64,000 bases of DNA from Methanobacteriota archaeon (lineage in GTDB: Archaea; Thermoplasmatota; Poseidoniia; Poseidoniales; Thalassarchaeaceae): contig JABIGF010000017.1 in assembly GCA_018650285.1 (NCBI GenBank), forward strand, positions 53,618 through 117,617, given 5' to 3'. Positions 26,603 to 36,087 of this stretch are shown one piece after another. How positions within the stretch are numbered: the first letter of the stretch is position 1; each line of letters begins with the position of its first letter. Position numbers and translations under genes: made by a program. The notes beneath the pieces were generated by a model. It saw nothing but the letters and a program-made list of their open reading frames with translations, was not told the DNA's origin and made no database searches.

Positions 26603-27312
26603 TTCCTAATGGACGATTTTGCGTCAAATACACCGCTAATATTGAGGTTAGGCCAAACATTTGAGCCCTCCCCAATAATTACTCCAGGATTAGTTACAAC
26701 ATTACAACCAATTGCAACGCCATCGCCTAAAATAGCTCCAAACTTTCGTAATTTACTATCAACATCTCCCCCAGATAATCCTCTAACAATGACAGATCTC
26801 TCATCATTGCGCAAGTTTGAGAGTTTACATCCTGCTCCAAGATTTACTCCTTGTCCAAGAATGGAGTCTCCGACATAATTGAAATGAGGTGCTTTTGCCC
26901 CAGGTAAGAGAAGTGAGTGTTTTACTTCTGAAGCGTGCCCTACTACTGATTCACTACACAACCAAGTGTAAGGTCGTATGTATGCAGCATGTCGTACTTC
27001 AGCATTTGGGCCAATGTAGCAAGGCCCTTCAATACGAACACATTCTCCAATTATCGCTCTATCATCAATGCAAATAGGGCCCTTTGAATCATCAGTGGAA
27101 ACAGAATCTGGTAGAGTTGGGACAACATGCCCATATTGTTCAAGAAGCGCATCAAGTTGTGTTTTTAGAGAATCATCGTGACTTGGGTCAAGGATTTGCC
27201 AGACAAGTTCATCTTGTTCTGGGAGATTTGGAATAAATCCAGGGAACTCATTTTTTTGAACCATGCTCGGCCAAAGATTTGGCGAAGTAAGGTTCCCAAT
27301 GGGGACTGCCAT
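26599..27312 (-). CDS. GlmU C-terminal-type left-handed beta-helix acyltransferase
   Basis: A 237-residue protein matching only the acetyltransferase half of GlmU. Hexapeptide repeats run from about residue 75: CIDDRAIIGECVRIEGPCYIGPNAEVRHAAYIRPYTWLC, then EVKHSLLLPGAKAPHFNYVGDSILGQGVNLGAG, closely like the GlmU block with the catalytic His in PHFNYVGD. No N-terminal nucleotidyltransferase (no GxGTRM motif). Predicted to acetylate glucosamine-1-phosphate or a related sugar phosphate. Translationally coupled to the downstream mutase (4-bp overlap) and 33 bp downstream of pckA. Confidence 0.85.
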   Translation of the reverse strand: MAVPIGNLTSPNLWPSMVQKNEFPGFIPNLPEQDELVWQILDPSHDDSLKTQLDALLEQYGHVVPTLPDSVSTDDSKGPICIDDRAIIGECVRIEGPCYIGPNAEVRHAAYIRPYTWLCSESVVGHASEVKHSLLLPGAKAPHFNYVGDSILGQGVNLGAGCKLSNLRNDERSVIVRGLSGGDVDSKLRKFGAILGDGVAIGCNVVTNPGVIIGEGSNVWPNLNISGVFDAKSSIRK

Positions 27313-27345
27313 GCTACGCCGAACACCTCAACAGGCTTGATGCTT

Positions 27346-28968
27346 TCACTCGGAGAGAGGTTGTGGTGCTGCTGATAAAACCGCATCACTGCAGCCCGAT
27401 GCGAACTGTTTGAAGTTCTCGTGGAACATAATTGCGAGGTTGTCAGCGGTCGCTTCGTATTTTGCCCCATTATCCCAAGTTGTTTTGGGGTTGAGGATAT
27501 CCTGGGGGACTCCTTCACAATGCGTGGGGATTTCAAATCCAAATCGTTCATCTTTGACAAATTCAATGCTGTTGAGTGAACCATCTAATGCTGCATTTAG
27601 TAATGCACGCGTCCAACGAATTTTGATTCTTTTACTGTTACCATATCCTCCAGCAACCCAGCCGGTATTCAATAGCCAACACGAGGCATTATTCTCAGCC
27701 ACTTTTTTGGATAATAAGTCAGCATAAACACTTGGATGCATTGGCATGAAAGGTGCACCAAAACAAGCCGAAAATGTAGCCTGTGGTTCAACAACACCAA
27801 TTTCAGTACCTGCAACTTTAGCAGTGTATCCTGAAATAAAGTGGTAGGCTGCTTGTTCTGGCGTTAACCGTGAAATTGGTGGCAATACGCCAAAAGCGTC
27901 ACAAGTCAAGAAAACCACATTGTTAGGTAGTCCACCTTTACTATCTATGATTCTGTTGTCGATTGCTTCAAGTGGATAGGAACCTCGTGTGTTTTGTGTC
28001 AAAGAAGTATCATGGAAGTCAGGAACACCATTTTCATCGAGTATGACATTTTCTAGAATTGTTCCAGGCATCCGACTAGTAGCAAAAATTTCTGGCTCAT
28101 CTTCTTCTGACAAGTCAATCATTTTGGCATAGCAGCCACCTTCAAAGTTGAATACACCTTCATTATTCCAACCATGTTCATCATCACCAATTAAAGGGCG
28201 GTGTGGGTCGGCAGACAGGGTAGTTTTTCCAGTTCCTGAAAGACCAAAGAAAACAGCACAATCTCCACTCGGTCCAACGTTTGCCGAACAATGCATTGGA
28301 AGGTGACCATCTTTCGGTAAGAGGTAATTCATGACTGAGAAAATAGATTTCTTTATTTCTCCCGCATACCGTGTCCCACCAATAATTACAGTTTTTTCAG
28401 AGAAGCATACGATGACGAAAACTTCTGAATTCACGCCATCAACTTCTGGATTAGCGAGAAAGTGTGGCGCATGCAATACAGTGAATTCAGGTTGATGTGA
28501 TTCTACTTGCTCAACAGAGGGTCGGAGAAACATGTTGCGTGCAAAAGCCGAATGCCATGCATTTTGAGTTACTACACGAATTGGTAAGCGTTGATTTTCA
28601 TCAGCTCCAGCATAGAGGTCTTGTACAAACAATTCATCTCGTGTATTGAGGTAATTACGTACTTTGGTACGCAAATTGTCGAATATCTCTCTAGTAGTTG
28701 GGACATTTACTTCTCCCCACCAAACAGCATCTTCAACAAGTTCTTCTCTAACAATGAATTTATCATTTGGTGAGCGTCCAGTTCGATCACCGGTTCTAGT
28801 GATTAATACATCATGAGCGCTGAGAAAACCTTCCCCATTTTCAACTGCCTTAGAAATGAGGGTTGGCCCTTCAAGATTCCAGTTGATTGTCCCTTCGGGG
28901 TCAAGGCCATGAGCATCCAAGCCGACAGGGCCGCGAGGGCCGCAATCAGCGCGGTCAGAGGGTGCCAT
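27346..28968 (-). CDS. pckA: Phosphoenolpyruvate carboxykinase (ATP)
   Basis: A 540-residue ATP-dependent PEP carboxykinase: oxaloacetate plus ATP to PEP, CO2 and ADP, the entry reaction of gluconeogenesis. The kinase-1a P-loop GLSGTGKTTLSADP lies at about residues 243-256, followed by LIGDDEHGW (kinase-2). The N-terminal DRTGRSPNDKFIV and MHCSANVGPSGDCAVFFG substrate-binding segments and the RGSYPLEAI motif are present. Length matches the family. With FumC it supports growth on amino acids or other C4-yielding substrates. It is divergent from the large membrane-protein gene across a 123-bp region holding alternative hairpins. Confidence 0.96.
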   Translation of the reverse strand: MAPSDRADCGPRGPVGLDAHGLDPEGTINWNLEGPTLISKAVENGEGFLSAHDVLITRTGDRTGRSPNDKFIVREELVEDAVWWGEVNVPTTREIFDNLRTKVRNYLNTRDELFVQDLYAGADENQRLPIRVVTQNAWHSAFARNMFLRPSVEQVESHQPEFTVLHAPHFLANPEVDGVNSEVFVIVCFSEKTVIIGGTRYAGEIKKSIFSVMNYLLPKDGHLPMHCSANVGPSGDCAVFFGLSGTGKTTLSADPHRPLIGDDEHGWNNEGVFNFEGGCYAKMIDLSEEDEPEIFATSRMPGTILENVILDENGVPDFHDTSLTQNTRGSYPLEAIDNRIIDSKGGLPNNVVFLTCDAFGVLPPISRLTPEQAAYHFISGYTAKVAGTEIGVVEPQATFSACFGAPFMPMHPSVYADLLSKKVAENNASCWLLNTGWVAGGYGNSKRIKIRWTRALLNAALDGSLNSIEFVKDERFGFEIPTHCEGVPQDILNPKTTWDNGAKYEATADNLAIMFHENFKQFASGCSDAVLSAAPQPLSE

Positions 28969-29038
28969 AGTGTGGGCGGGTCGCGGCCCCTCTTAGAATG
29001 CTACGGATTGATTAGTTTGCAATTGAAGCATTAAGAAA

Positions 29039-29076
29039 CGCCCCCTTACAGGGGCGACCTTGATGGATGAGGTCGC
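29039..29076. promoter_or_regulatory. Mutually exclusive hairpins in pckA / membrane-protein intergenic leader
   Basis: Two perfect 6-bp inverted repeats share bases. CGCCCC (29039-29044) pairs with GGGGCG (29051-29056) around a CTTACA loop, while GCGACC (29054-29059) pairs with GGTCGC (29071-29076). They cannot form together because both use 29054-29056. The element lies 16 bp upstream of the ATG at 29092 and about 70 bp upstream of pckA on the other strand. A regulatory leader for either gene is possible; no ligand class is recognised. Confidence 0.4.
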
Positions 29077-29091
29077 TTCTGGGTTGTAATA

Positions 29092-32000
29092 ATGGTGGGC
29101 TCGCCGGCGGATGAAGATGACGCAGTCATACGAAAACGCGCCTTTGAAATGGGCGGCGGCCTTGACCTATCAGGTTTCTTAGATGATACCGCAATAGAGG
29201 AAGCAAAACAAACTTCACAGCCTCAACTTGAACAACCTAAAAAAACTGATGTTGATGAAGCGATGGGCGAAATATTCGACCCCTTTGCTGATGGCCCTCA
29301 ACCAGGAGATGTTCAGCGAGATGGTACAGTCCATTTACCGCCTGAAATGGATACAATTACTGAACTTGCAACGACCGGAGAAAAGCGCCTCCATTGGGGC
29401 ATAATGGTCAGCATGATTGTTGTTTATTCAGTGGTGGGCTGGCTTGTTGGAACAACATTAGATAATCCGGCTATCGGTTTGTTCAGCCTTCTTGCTCTCT
29501 CCATTCTTGGTTTCATTCTTGGTGAGCGTTGGGTGCCAGACCCGAGTATGCGAATGCTCGGTATTACCTGGGTCATCATTACCATGAAATTGCTCTATGG
29601 GTTAGCGATTGATTTAGCCCATTGGGATTTATGGGGCATTTTCCCTATTGATTCCACGACGTTGGGTGGATTATTACTCGGATTAGTCGGCCTCAATGTA
29701 TGGGTTTCTTATCATCATGATGAGGATGCAATTGCAGCACAGGCAACTCTAGTGTTGTTAGCAATTGGTTCTGGTGCAGGTGCTGTTTACGGACAGATGG
29801 GTGTTGCTACAGGAATTGTTGTTGCTACTTTGCTCTTACATGGGCTAGCTTGGCATCGACAAAGTGGTAATCTTTCATCACTTGGAATTGCTGCATCAAA
29901 TATTTGGATTGGTATGCACGCCTTTAGCCAAGATTGGTCAATTGGGGCTTTGAAAATAGTTCGCTTCGATGACCTACTACTTCTCTTCCTGTTGCTTGGT
30001 GGCATTAATGCATTAAACGCGGCGATGGCAGCAAAGTTTTCACGTGAAAAAAATTGGTTTTCCGATGGTCTTTCTATGGTCGGCTTGGGCCGCCCTGGTC
30101 TTTGGTCTGTCTCAATTGGTTTAGGGATGATAGGGGCTTTGTTGGCAATTTCTGCCAACCGTGCTGAAACCTCATATGCTCTTGCACTAATCATGTTGCT
30201 GCTAGCCTGTTTTGGCGGCTCTTACCTAGTTGTAAGGGGCATATCAAAGAGCCGTGTATTGACTCCATTAGGTTCGGGCCTACCAATATTAATTCTGATA
30301 TTAATTATCCAAGAGGCTGCATCATATACAGCCCCTTTCGGCATTGGTTCTTACGAAGTTTTTACTGTTGGCGCCGCTCTTTTGACTGCAACAGTATTGC
30401 TTTCCAATCAGTCATTGGTAAGTGACCATGTGTTGTGGGGTGGAAGTTTAATTTTGATTTTATTAATGACAATATTGATCCCAGCCCAACCCTCTTCTCA
30501 AGGTGGAGATGGAGCCAAAATATTGCTTATGTCGTTAGCCGCAATTCATATTGGGACTGCAATCCTTGCTTTGATTAGAAAGTCTCCTTCATTGGCTGGA
30601 ATAACTATTCTATCTCCATGGTTGTGGGTATTATTTATTTCATTATGGTCAATGGGGGCGTATACATTTAACGCAGCCAATCAATCATGGGAATTGAATT
30701 CAGGAGTAGTTGGATGGGATGGCCAATATCTCGCCTTTTACTTGATATTCGTGACAATTCTTCAATATCCTGTCAATCGAGCATTAGGTGAATCGGGCGT
30801 TAATCTTGCAGCACGTTTCGTTGGTTTGTCTGAACTCGGAGCAAGGTTACGTGACAGTGGAATGTTGAAATTATGGAATATTGGTTTCATCCTTTCATTA
30901 ATTGTTTGGATAACAGTTTCACGCAGCGGCCTTGTATCTGGATATGGTTTGATTGCAGGGCTAGCAACAGTTCTAGGAATCAATGTGTTTGCGGAATGTC
31001 GTGGTGAGCATCAAGATAACCCACGTGCCTTGATGGTAATGTTTGGTATTACAACCATATTATTGCAATGGCGTCACGGTATGGATGCTGCTTGGATGGT
31101 GATGATGGTTGCTGGTCTTGGTTCACTCACTATTTTTGGTAAGAATATAGAAGTTGAGGATATTTTGAGTTTGTTAATGGGATTTTTAACCGCTCAAACG
31201 ATTATTTTCACATTGAATCAAACGACTACATCACTTCTAGATGGTGAACTATTACTGTCAACTGAACTCACTGGGTGGGTCATTATTGCCACAACATTGT
31301 TGACTTTGTTTCTCTATCTCCCTCGCGCGGGTAAAATGGAGAAGTTGCTGAAACCAGCGGCCACATCAGCAATGATGCTAATGGCAATAGTTTGGGCTAT
31401 GATGTCGGAAGGAATGGTCTTCCAACAACTTTCAATAGCAGGCATCATGTTTGTCGGCTCTGCAATTTGGTTAGCGGCTCAAGGTGAATTGCGTGCTGAA
31501 CTCAAAGCGGTTGGTGCGCGCGAAGATAGAAGAGAAAGGATGGATAGAATTGATGAAATCCAACGTTCTTTAACGGTTGATAATTCAGATATTATACAAT
31601 TGCCAGGTCTTATGGCTCCTGAACCAATGGCGTTGTCATCTGGAACTGCTGCGTTATCAATATCAGATCCTCAACAACTTATTGCTAAGGCTGACTCTAC
31701 AAAGACGACTCTAAGCGACTCACAACGGACCTATCATTTTGATTCTGAGGAGACTGCAGCCGCAGCAGCATTGGATGCTGAATCAGTCGAAATAATGTCG
31801 CAAGCAAAATCGGTTGGAAAAATGAAGACAGTCGCTCCTGAGTTATACATGCAAGCAGAGAGGATGAAAAAGCGCTCTAAGCGTAAAGGGCAACTTACCC
31901 GTGAAGAAATATTGTACGGGGACATTCACCATAAACCAGTCATTGTACTGGCATTTATTGCTTGTATCATTCTCTTTGGTGTTTACACCACTTGGAATAA

Positions 32001-33120
32001 TGGCTCCGCATCTGCTGGAATTCTTGTTGTAAGCGGAGCCATCTCTTTGGTACTGATTGGTATTTCGCGTTGGCGGGCTAGTAGCAATGATTTGAGCCTC
32101 CCGGATGTACTCGGCATTGAAACACCATTTGCAGCAACCATCGCTGGCCTTTCTTTGATGCATTTTGCAGGCAGACTTGCATCAGGAGCCTCACTTGGTA
32201 ACCAGTTAGATTTCGGTGTTTTTGCCATCATCGTATTATTGATGATAGGAATCTCTCTAACTGGGCGTAAAGACCTTGTTCACAGAATACCTGCTGCGAT
32301 TGAGTGGTACATTTCCACGTTACTCATTGTTCGGATTGCAGGGGCTATAATGGCTGGGACAATGCCAATGCCAGTATTGACAAATCCGTTTGTTCCAATG
32401 GAAGGCGGAGATATGCTTTCTTACACAGTACCATGGATATTAATTGAAATTGTATTGTTAGTTTGTGTTATTGGCTGGGATTGGATTGAAGGAGTCAGAC
32501 GCAAAAACGAGATTCCGGATTTCCATGGTGCTGCAGGAAGAGGTGGATGGGTAGTCATTCTTGCAATCTTATCTTTTGGCCCAGTAGCATTATTGGGCGC
32601 TATTCTCAGCCTTCGTCGTTCAATTCAATGGAAACAACCCGCAGCTGTTGGAATTACAATTCTCACAATTCCTGTAATTTTTCAAGCAATTGCAAGTTGG
32701 CAGACGGAACTCGCTTCTTACATGCCGCATTTGATGATAATTATTGGTGTTCTTACATTGGCTGGATTAGTGGTGAGCATACCGATGCGCAAACCTGGTT
32801 GGAGTGCAACATGGTCTTGGGACGCACATTTCCTTCTTCCTCTAGGGGTATTGCTGTTAACTGGAATTAGTGCTTGGTTAGTGGTCTCTCTTCTTGCCCT
32901 TTCACTTTCAATTTGGGTAACGGGTATTCTTCAACTTCGTCGTTCACTTCGTGTGTGGGGTGCTGCAGATTTAGTGATTGCATTAGTTGCTGCTGCATTG
33001 GCATCACAAGGCACAATTAATTCAAATTCTTTACTATTGATGGGAATTGCTCTTGGCCTAGAATTAGGCATAATTGCTTGGCTTGGTCAGAAACATGAGG
33101 GCCAAATGGCAATTGATTGA
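29092..33120 (+). CDS. Giant polytopic membrane protein (1342 aa)
   Basis: A very hydrophobic protein with roughly 30 or more membrane segments. The first ~95 residues are cytoplasmic, charged and contain an acidic DPFADGPQPGD linker. Two dense helix blocks (about residues 100-800 and 940-1340) are separated by a soluble, Glu/Ser/Ala-rich segment of about 140 residues (about 800-940), which ends in the basic ERMKKRSKRKG. No transporter signature, glycosyltransferase motif or catalytic loop is apparent. Some large archaeal DUF2157/DUF2339-like proteins have a similar all-helix appearance, but I see no specific match. It heads a same-strand group with a single-pass protein and a methyltransferase. 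Confidence 0.8.
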   Translation: MVGSPADEDDAVIRKRAFEMGGGLDLSGFLDDTAIEEAKQTSQPQLEQPKKTDVDEAMGEIFDPFADGPQPGDVQRDGTVHLPPEMDTITELATTGEKRLHWGIMVSMIVVYSVVGWLVGTTLDNPAIGLFSLLALSILGFILGERWVPDPSMRMLGITWVIITMKLLYGLAIDLAHWDLWGIFPIDSTTLGGLLLGLVGLNVWVSYHHDEDAIAAQATLVLLAIGSGAGAVYGQMGVATGIVVATLLLHGLAWHRQSGNLSSLGIAASNIWIGMHAFSQDWSIGALKIVRFDDLLLLFLLLGGINALNAAMAAKFSREKNWFSDGLSMVGLGRPGLWSVSIGLGMIGALLAISANRAETSYALALIMLLLACFGGSYLVVRGISKSRVLTPLGSGLPILILILIIQEAASYTAPFGIGSYEVFTVGAALLTATVLLSNQSLVSDHVLWGGSLILILLMTILIPAQPSSQGGDGAKILLMSLAAIHIGTAILALIRKSPSLAGITILSPWLWVLFISLWSMGAYTFNAANQSWELNSGVVGWDGQYLAFYLIFVTILQYPVNRALGESGVNLAARFVGLSELGARLRDSGMLKLWNIGFILSLIVWITVSRSGLVSGYGLIAGLATVLGINVFAECRGEHQDNPRALMVMFGITTILLQWRHGMDAAWMVMMVAGLGSLTIFGKNIEVEDILSLLMGFLTAQTIIFTLNQTTTSLLDGELLLSTELTGWVIIATTLLTLFLYLPRAGKMEKLLKPAATSAMMLMAIVWAMMSEGMVFQQLSIAGIMFVGSAIWLAAQGELRAELKAVGAREDRRERMDRIDEIQRSLTVDNSDIIQLPGLMAPEPMALSSGTAALSISDPQQLIAKADSTKTTLSDSQRTYHFDSEETAAAAALDAESVEIMSQAKSVGKMKTVAPELYMQAERMKKRSKRKGQLTREEILYGDIHHKPVIVLAFIACIILFGVYTTWNNGSASAGILVVSGAISLVLIGISRWRASSNDLSLPDVLGIETPFAATIAGLSLMHFAGRLASGASLGNQLDFGVFAIIVLLMIGISLTGRKDLVHRIPAAIEWYISTLLIVRIAGAIMAGTMPMPVLTNPFVPMEGGDMLSYTVPWILIEIVLLVCVIGWDWIEGVRRKNEIPDFHGAAGRGGWVVILAILSFGPVALLGAILSLRRSIQWKQPAAVGITILTIPVIFQAIASWQTELASYMPHLMIIIGVLTLAGLVVSIPMRKPGWSATWSWDAHFLLPLGVLLLTGISAWLVVSLLALSLSIWVTGILQLRRSLRVWGAADLVIALVAAALASQGTINSNSLLLMGIALGLELGIIAWLGQKHEGQMAID

Positions 33121-33170
33121 ATTAATCGTTCCGTGCATATCTTGATTTGAGGCGGCTTGCAGGGTGTGTT

Positions 33171-34124
33171 GTGTCCGGACCGTGGATTAGCGATGAGCCC
33201 GAGGACCCGCCGGTTCCTCTAGGCCTCAACGAGATGGCTATCCCGCGGGCAGCAATTCTCGCATCATTAGCAACAATTGCTATGCTTTTACTCTCAATAA
33301 TTTGGGTTGGTTGGGGTGCTTACACCTTTTTGTCACAAATGGATGATGCATTCGCAACCGTCGACGAATCTTCATTAAAAGAAGATGGCCGTTGGTCTTG
33401 GGAAGTAATGCTTTTGTTCGATACTTGCGAGCCCAAAGATGATGCTTGGAATTGGCCCGAAAATCTTTCAGCTCAAGATGAACCATTTTGGCTTCCTGGA
33501 GAAGTCTCTTGTGAATGGAGACATCAAGGAGCCGGTGATAGGGCGGTTGTTGCTGTCAATAATGCAGGAAATCAAACACTTGAATTGATGGCGTCTGTAA
33601 ATACAGATTCAGTTTCAATTACTGAACCTTCTAGTGGTTTACTAACTATTGATGGGGACTCAACTGAATTATTGGCATTGGAATTGAATTCAAATGTTGA
33701 TGAAGAGGTATTTTTGGTAACACTAACTCATCCTACTGTTGAAGGGGCGTCTGTTAATTTAGAAGTGAGGTTGTTTGCAGGAGATGATTGGTCTCTCCAT
33801 ACAGATTATGGCGACCATATGAACGTTCATTACAAAGTTTGGATATCTGATACAGGAGAACAACTTGATGAAGGTGATTTGCCGGTTACTGCCGGTTCAG
33901 AACCAACCTGTGATGCAGGCGCGCCAAGTGTTTGTTACATCAAAGGATTTCACTGGGGTGTTATTGGCTTAGATTGCGATGTATTGCGTTGCATGATTGG
34001 GGATGGGACTACACATACAGTCATACTTCCTCCAGAACTTGCATACAAAGACAGACCTGATAGAGAACCTGCAAATAATCAGTGGTTAGTGTTTGAACTG
34101 AGCGTCAATGAATTAGCCATTTGA
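33171..34124 (+). CDS. Single-pass membrane protein with extracytoplasmic domain
   Basis: About 317 residues from a GTG at 33171; a TTG at 33147 would add eight residues, and neither has a decisive ribosome site. After a short Pro-rich cytoplasmic segment (ISDEPEDPPVPLG) there is one membrane helix (AAILASLATIAMLLLSIIWVGWG, about residues 25-48), then an extracytoplasmic domain with paired cysteines (DTCEPKDD...VSCEWRH, and TCDAGAPSVCYIKG...LDCDVLRCMIGD near 245-280), probably disulphide-bonded. The C-terminal GDGTTHTVILPPELAYKDR segment resembles the rim of an FKBP-type peptide isomerase, but the match is weak. It follows the giant membrane protein by 50 bp. Confidence 0.72.
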   Translation: MSGPWISDEPEDPPVPLGLNEMAIPRAAILASLATIAMLLLSIIWVGWGAYTFLSQMDDAFATVDESSLKEDGRWSWEVMLLFDTCEPKDDAWNWPENLSAQDEPFWLPGEVSCEWRHQGAGDRAVVAVNNAGNQTLELMASVNTDSVSITEPSSGLLTIDGDSTELLALELNSNVDEEVFLVTLTHPTVEGASVNLEVRLFAGDDWSLHTDYGDHMNVHYKVWISDTGEQLDEGDLPVTAGSEPTCDAGAPSVCYIKGFHWGVIGLDCDVLRCMIGDGTTHTVILPPELAYKDRPDREPANNQWLVFELSVNELAI

Positions 34125-34131
34125 TAGAAAA

Positions 34132-35451
34132 GTGCATAACAGCGACAGCCGTCCTTTAGTCCGGTGTGTCATGTCTAGTCATACAGTGCTACCACTTTCT
34201 TCAGACATTCTTGACTTTGCTGAGGTGATTGCACCGCGTGGTGAAATTGACAATAATGCAGATTCTGAAGAGCCACAATTGTATCAAACCGAGAGGATGA
34301 AAAGGCTCTCAACACCATGGTCTATTTGTGTAACTAGAGCCGAGCAATTGGCAGATTGCCGGCTTGAAAAAGGAGCAATACTTGACCCTGCCTGTGGTTC
34401 TGGTTCCCAATTGTTTGCTTATTGCGCAGAGTTAGATAGAGCAGGGATTGGAATAGAGTTAGATGCCGACTCGGCGGTATTATCTGCTGCTAACGGCCAA
34501 TTAGTTTCCCAATTAAGTGAAGGTAATTGGGCATCAGAAACATTTGTTCTAGTTGGTGATGGAACATCTGCTACATCAGCACTCGCAGAGATCGACCTTG
34601 AAGGTCGGAGTGTTGCAGCATTGCATGTTGACCCCGCACGTCCTCAAGATGCTCAGAATCATTCATTAGATGAGATGCAACCCCCCATCTCAATATTATT
34701 GAATCAATGGGCTGAGCATTTAATCATAGGAAGTAAAGGCCCTGCTATTATCATTGACCTTTCACCAAGATTACTCCCTGTTCAACAAGAAGAGATAGAA
34801 CAACTTCTGCATTCACATTGGCCTGATTCCCCTATCACATGGGAATGGGTATCAACTGGAAGGGGTAGAATTGACCGGTTGACAATTTGGTTTGGAGCAG
34901 CGGCAGTTGTAGCAACTCCTGCTAGAATGCTGCGCCTATTATCAGATGGTTCAGTTGTCAGCTTTGCAGGTCCAAGAACCAAGGTCAAGAAAAATCCCAA
35001 TGTAATTCCAGCCACCGGAGAGTGGTTGACTATCATAGACACGGCACTCCTCTCCTCTGGCCTTCAATCCCAATGGCTTCGCGAGGCTCTTCCTTCAGAT
35101 GCAATAAGAAATTGGGTTAGGATTGATGGTCGTAGACCAATGCTGTTATCAAATCAGCCGATTCAACTTGAGAAATCTTTAGTCAAAGCATTTGTTTCCC
35201 AGACAGGGCAAATCAAATCACGGTTGAAAGTTGAGCCAAGCCCAAACACCATCTCTCCACTATTGGTTTCTGCAAATTCTGCTTACCTTTCTAAACTCAC
35301 TTTGCGTTGTAAAATGGACCCTGTTAAGCAACCAAAACTTCAGGCATTACTCGACAAGGGTTTGAAGGGCCATCCACGTGGAAAGGCGGGATTTCTTGTT
35401 GATGTAGATACTCTAAACGGGTCCGCTTGGTATATTTGTCGGGAATCATAA
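34132..35451 (+). CDS. Class I SAM-dependent methyltransferase with THUMP-like C-terminus
   Basis: A 439-residue protein. The SAM-binding motif I ILDPACGSGSQLFAYC is at about residues 83-98, followed by an acidic GIGIELDADS (motif II, about 107-116) and ALHVDPARPQ (motif IV-like, about 162-171). Residues 250-439 resemble the THUMP-like domain found behind such methyltransferases (WLTIIDTALLSSGLQSQWLREAL ... RRPMLLSNQPI ... HPRGKAGFLVDVDTLNGSAWYIC). An RNA base methyltransferase is likely from family knowledge. GTG start at 34132; an ATG at 34171 is an alternative. It lies eight bases after the preceding gene, so co-transcription is likely. Confidence 0.85.
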   Translation: MHNSDSRPLVRCVMSSHTVLPLSSDILDFAEVIAPRGEIDNNADSEEPQLYQTERMKRLSTPWSICVTRAEQLADCRLEKGAILDPACGSGSQLFAYCAELDRAGIGIELDADSAVLSAANGQLVSQLSEGNWASETFVLVGDGTSATSALAEIDLEGRSVAALHVDPARPQDAQNHSLDEMQPPISILLNQWAEHLIIGSKGPAIIIDLSPRLLPVQQEEIEQLLHSHWPDSPITWEWVSTGRGRIDRLTIWFGAAAVVATPARMLRLLSDGSVVSFAGPRTKVKKNPNVIPATGEWLTIIDTALLSSGLQSQWLREALPSDAIRNWVRIDGRRPMLLSNQPIQLEKSLVKAFVSQTGQIKSRLKVEPSPNTISPLLVSANSAYLSKLTLRCKMDPVKQPKLQALLDKGLKGHPRGKAGFLVDVDTLNGSAWYICRES

Positions 35452-35608
35452 TTATTTACAATAATTTCATGCTAACTGCCACTCAGTATACCGTTTGTGG
35501 TTGTATTAGTGGCTTTATCTAAATCGTCCCTTTTTTATAGGGGGGGTAGGTCGCGAAGCCGCTACTACGTAGCCACTGGGCAACTAGTGAACTCGGGGGA
35601 ACCGAATA

Positions 35609-36076
35609 ATGGCAAAAATAGACGAAAGCGACCTAGGAGACGATTTCAGGTATATCCTGCGTCTCGCTATGGCCGATGTAGATGGATTAAAACCGATTGG
35701 TTTGGGCTTAACTTCAATTGATGGAGTAGGTCAGAGAACAGCGACTGCACTCTGTGGTTTGGCTGATGTTGACGCTAAGAAAATGGGCGGTCTTCTATCA
35801 GACGCAGAGATTGACGCACTGAAAGAAGCGATTGAAGCATACCCAACCGCAGTACCTCTTTGGATGTTGAACAGACAGAGAGATTTGCACAGTGGTGACG
35901 AGCTTCACCTCTTTTCGCAGGATGTTAAAATGGTTCAGAAGGACGATATTGACAGACACCGTGCAGTGAAGAGTTACCGCGGTATTCGCCACGCTATTGG
36001 TGGAAGAGTACGTGGTCAAAGAACCCGTTCAAATAACCGCTCAGGCTTGACGCTTGGTGTGCAGAGGAAGAAGTGA
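35609..36076 (+). CDS. rpsM: Small-subunit ribosomal protein uS13
   Basis: 155 residues, first gene of a ribosomal/RNA polymerase operon. Archaeal S13 hallmarks: a DFRYILRLAMADVDG N-terminus, GLTSIDGVGQRTATALC helix-hairpin-helix, and the basic C-terminus SYRGIRHAIGGRVRGQRTRSNNR that contacts tRNA and rRNA in the 30S head. ATG at 35609, preceded by GGGGGAACC. The 157-bp leader upstream contains a CCC/GGG hairpin around TTTTTTATA at about 35527-35546 and a CTACTACGTAG inverted repeat, candidates for autoregulation. Confidence 0.97.
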   Translation: MAKIDESDLGDDFRYILRLAMADVDGLKPIGLGLTSIDGVGQRTATALCGLADVDAKKMGGLLSDAEIDALKEAIEAYPTAVPLWMLNRQRDLHSGDELHLFSQDVKMVQKDDIDRHRAVKSYRGIRHAIGGRVRGQRTRSNNRSGLTLGVQRKK

Positions 36077-36087
36077 GGTGGTGAAGT

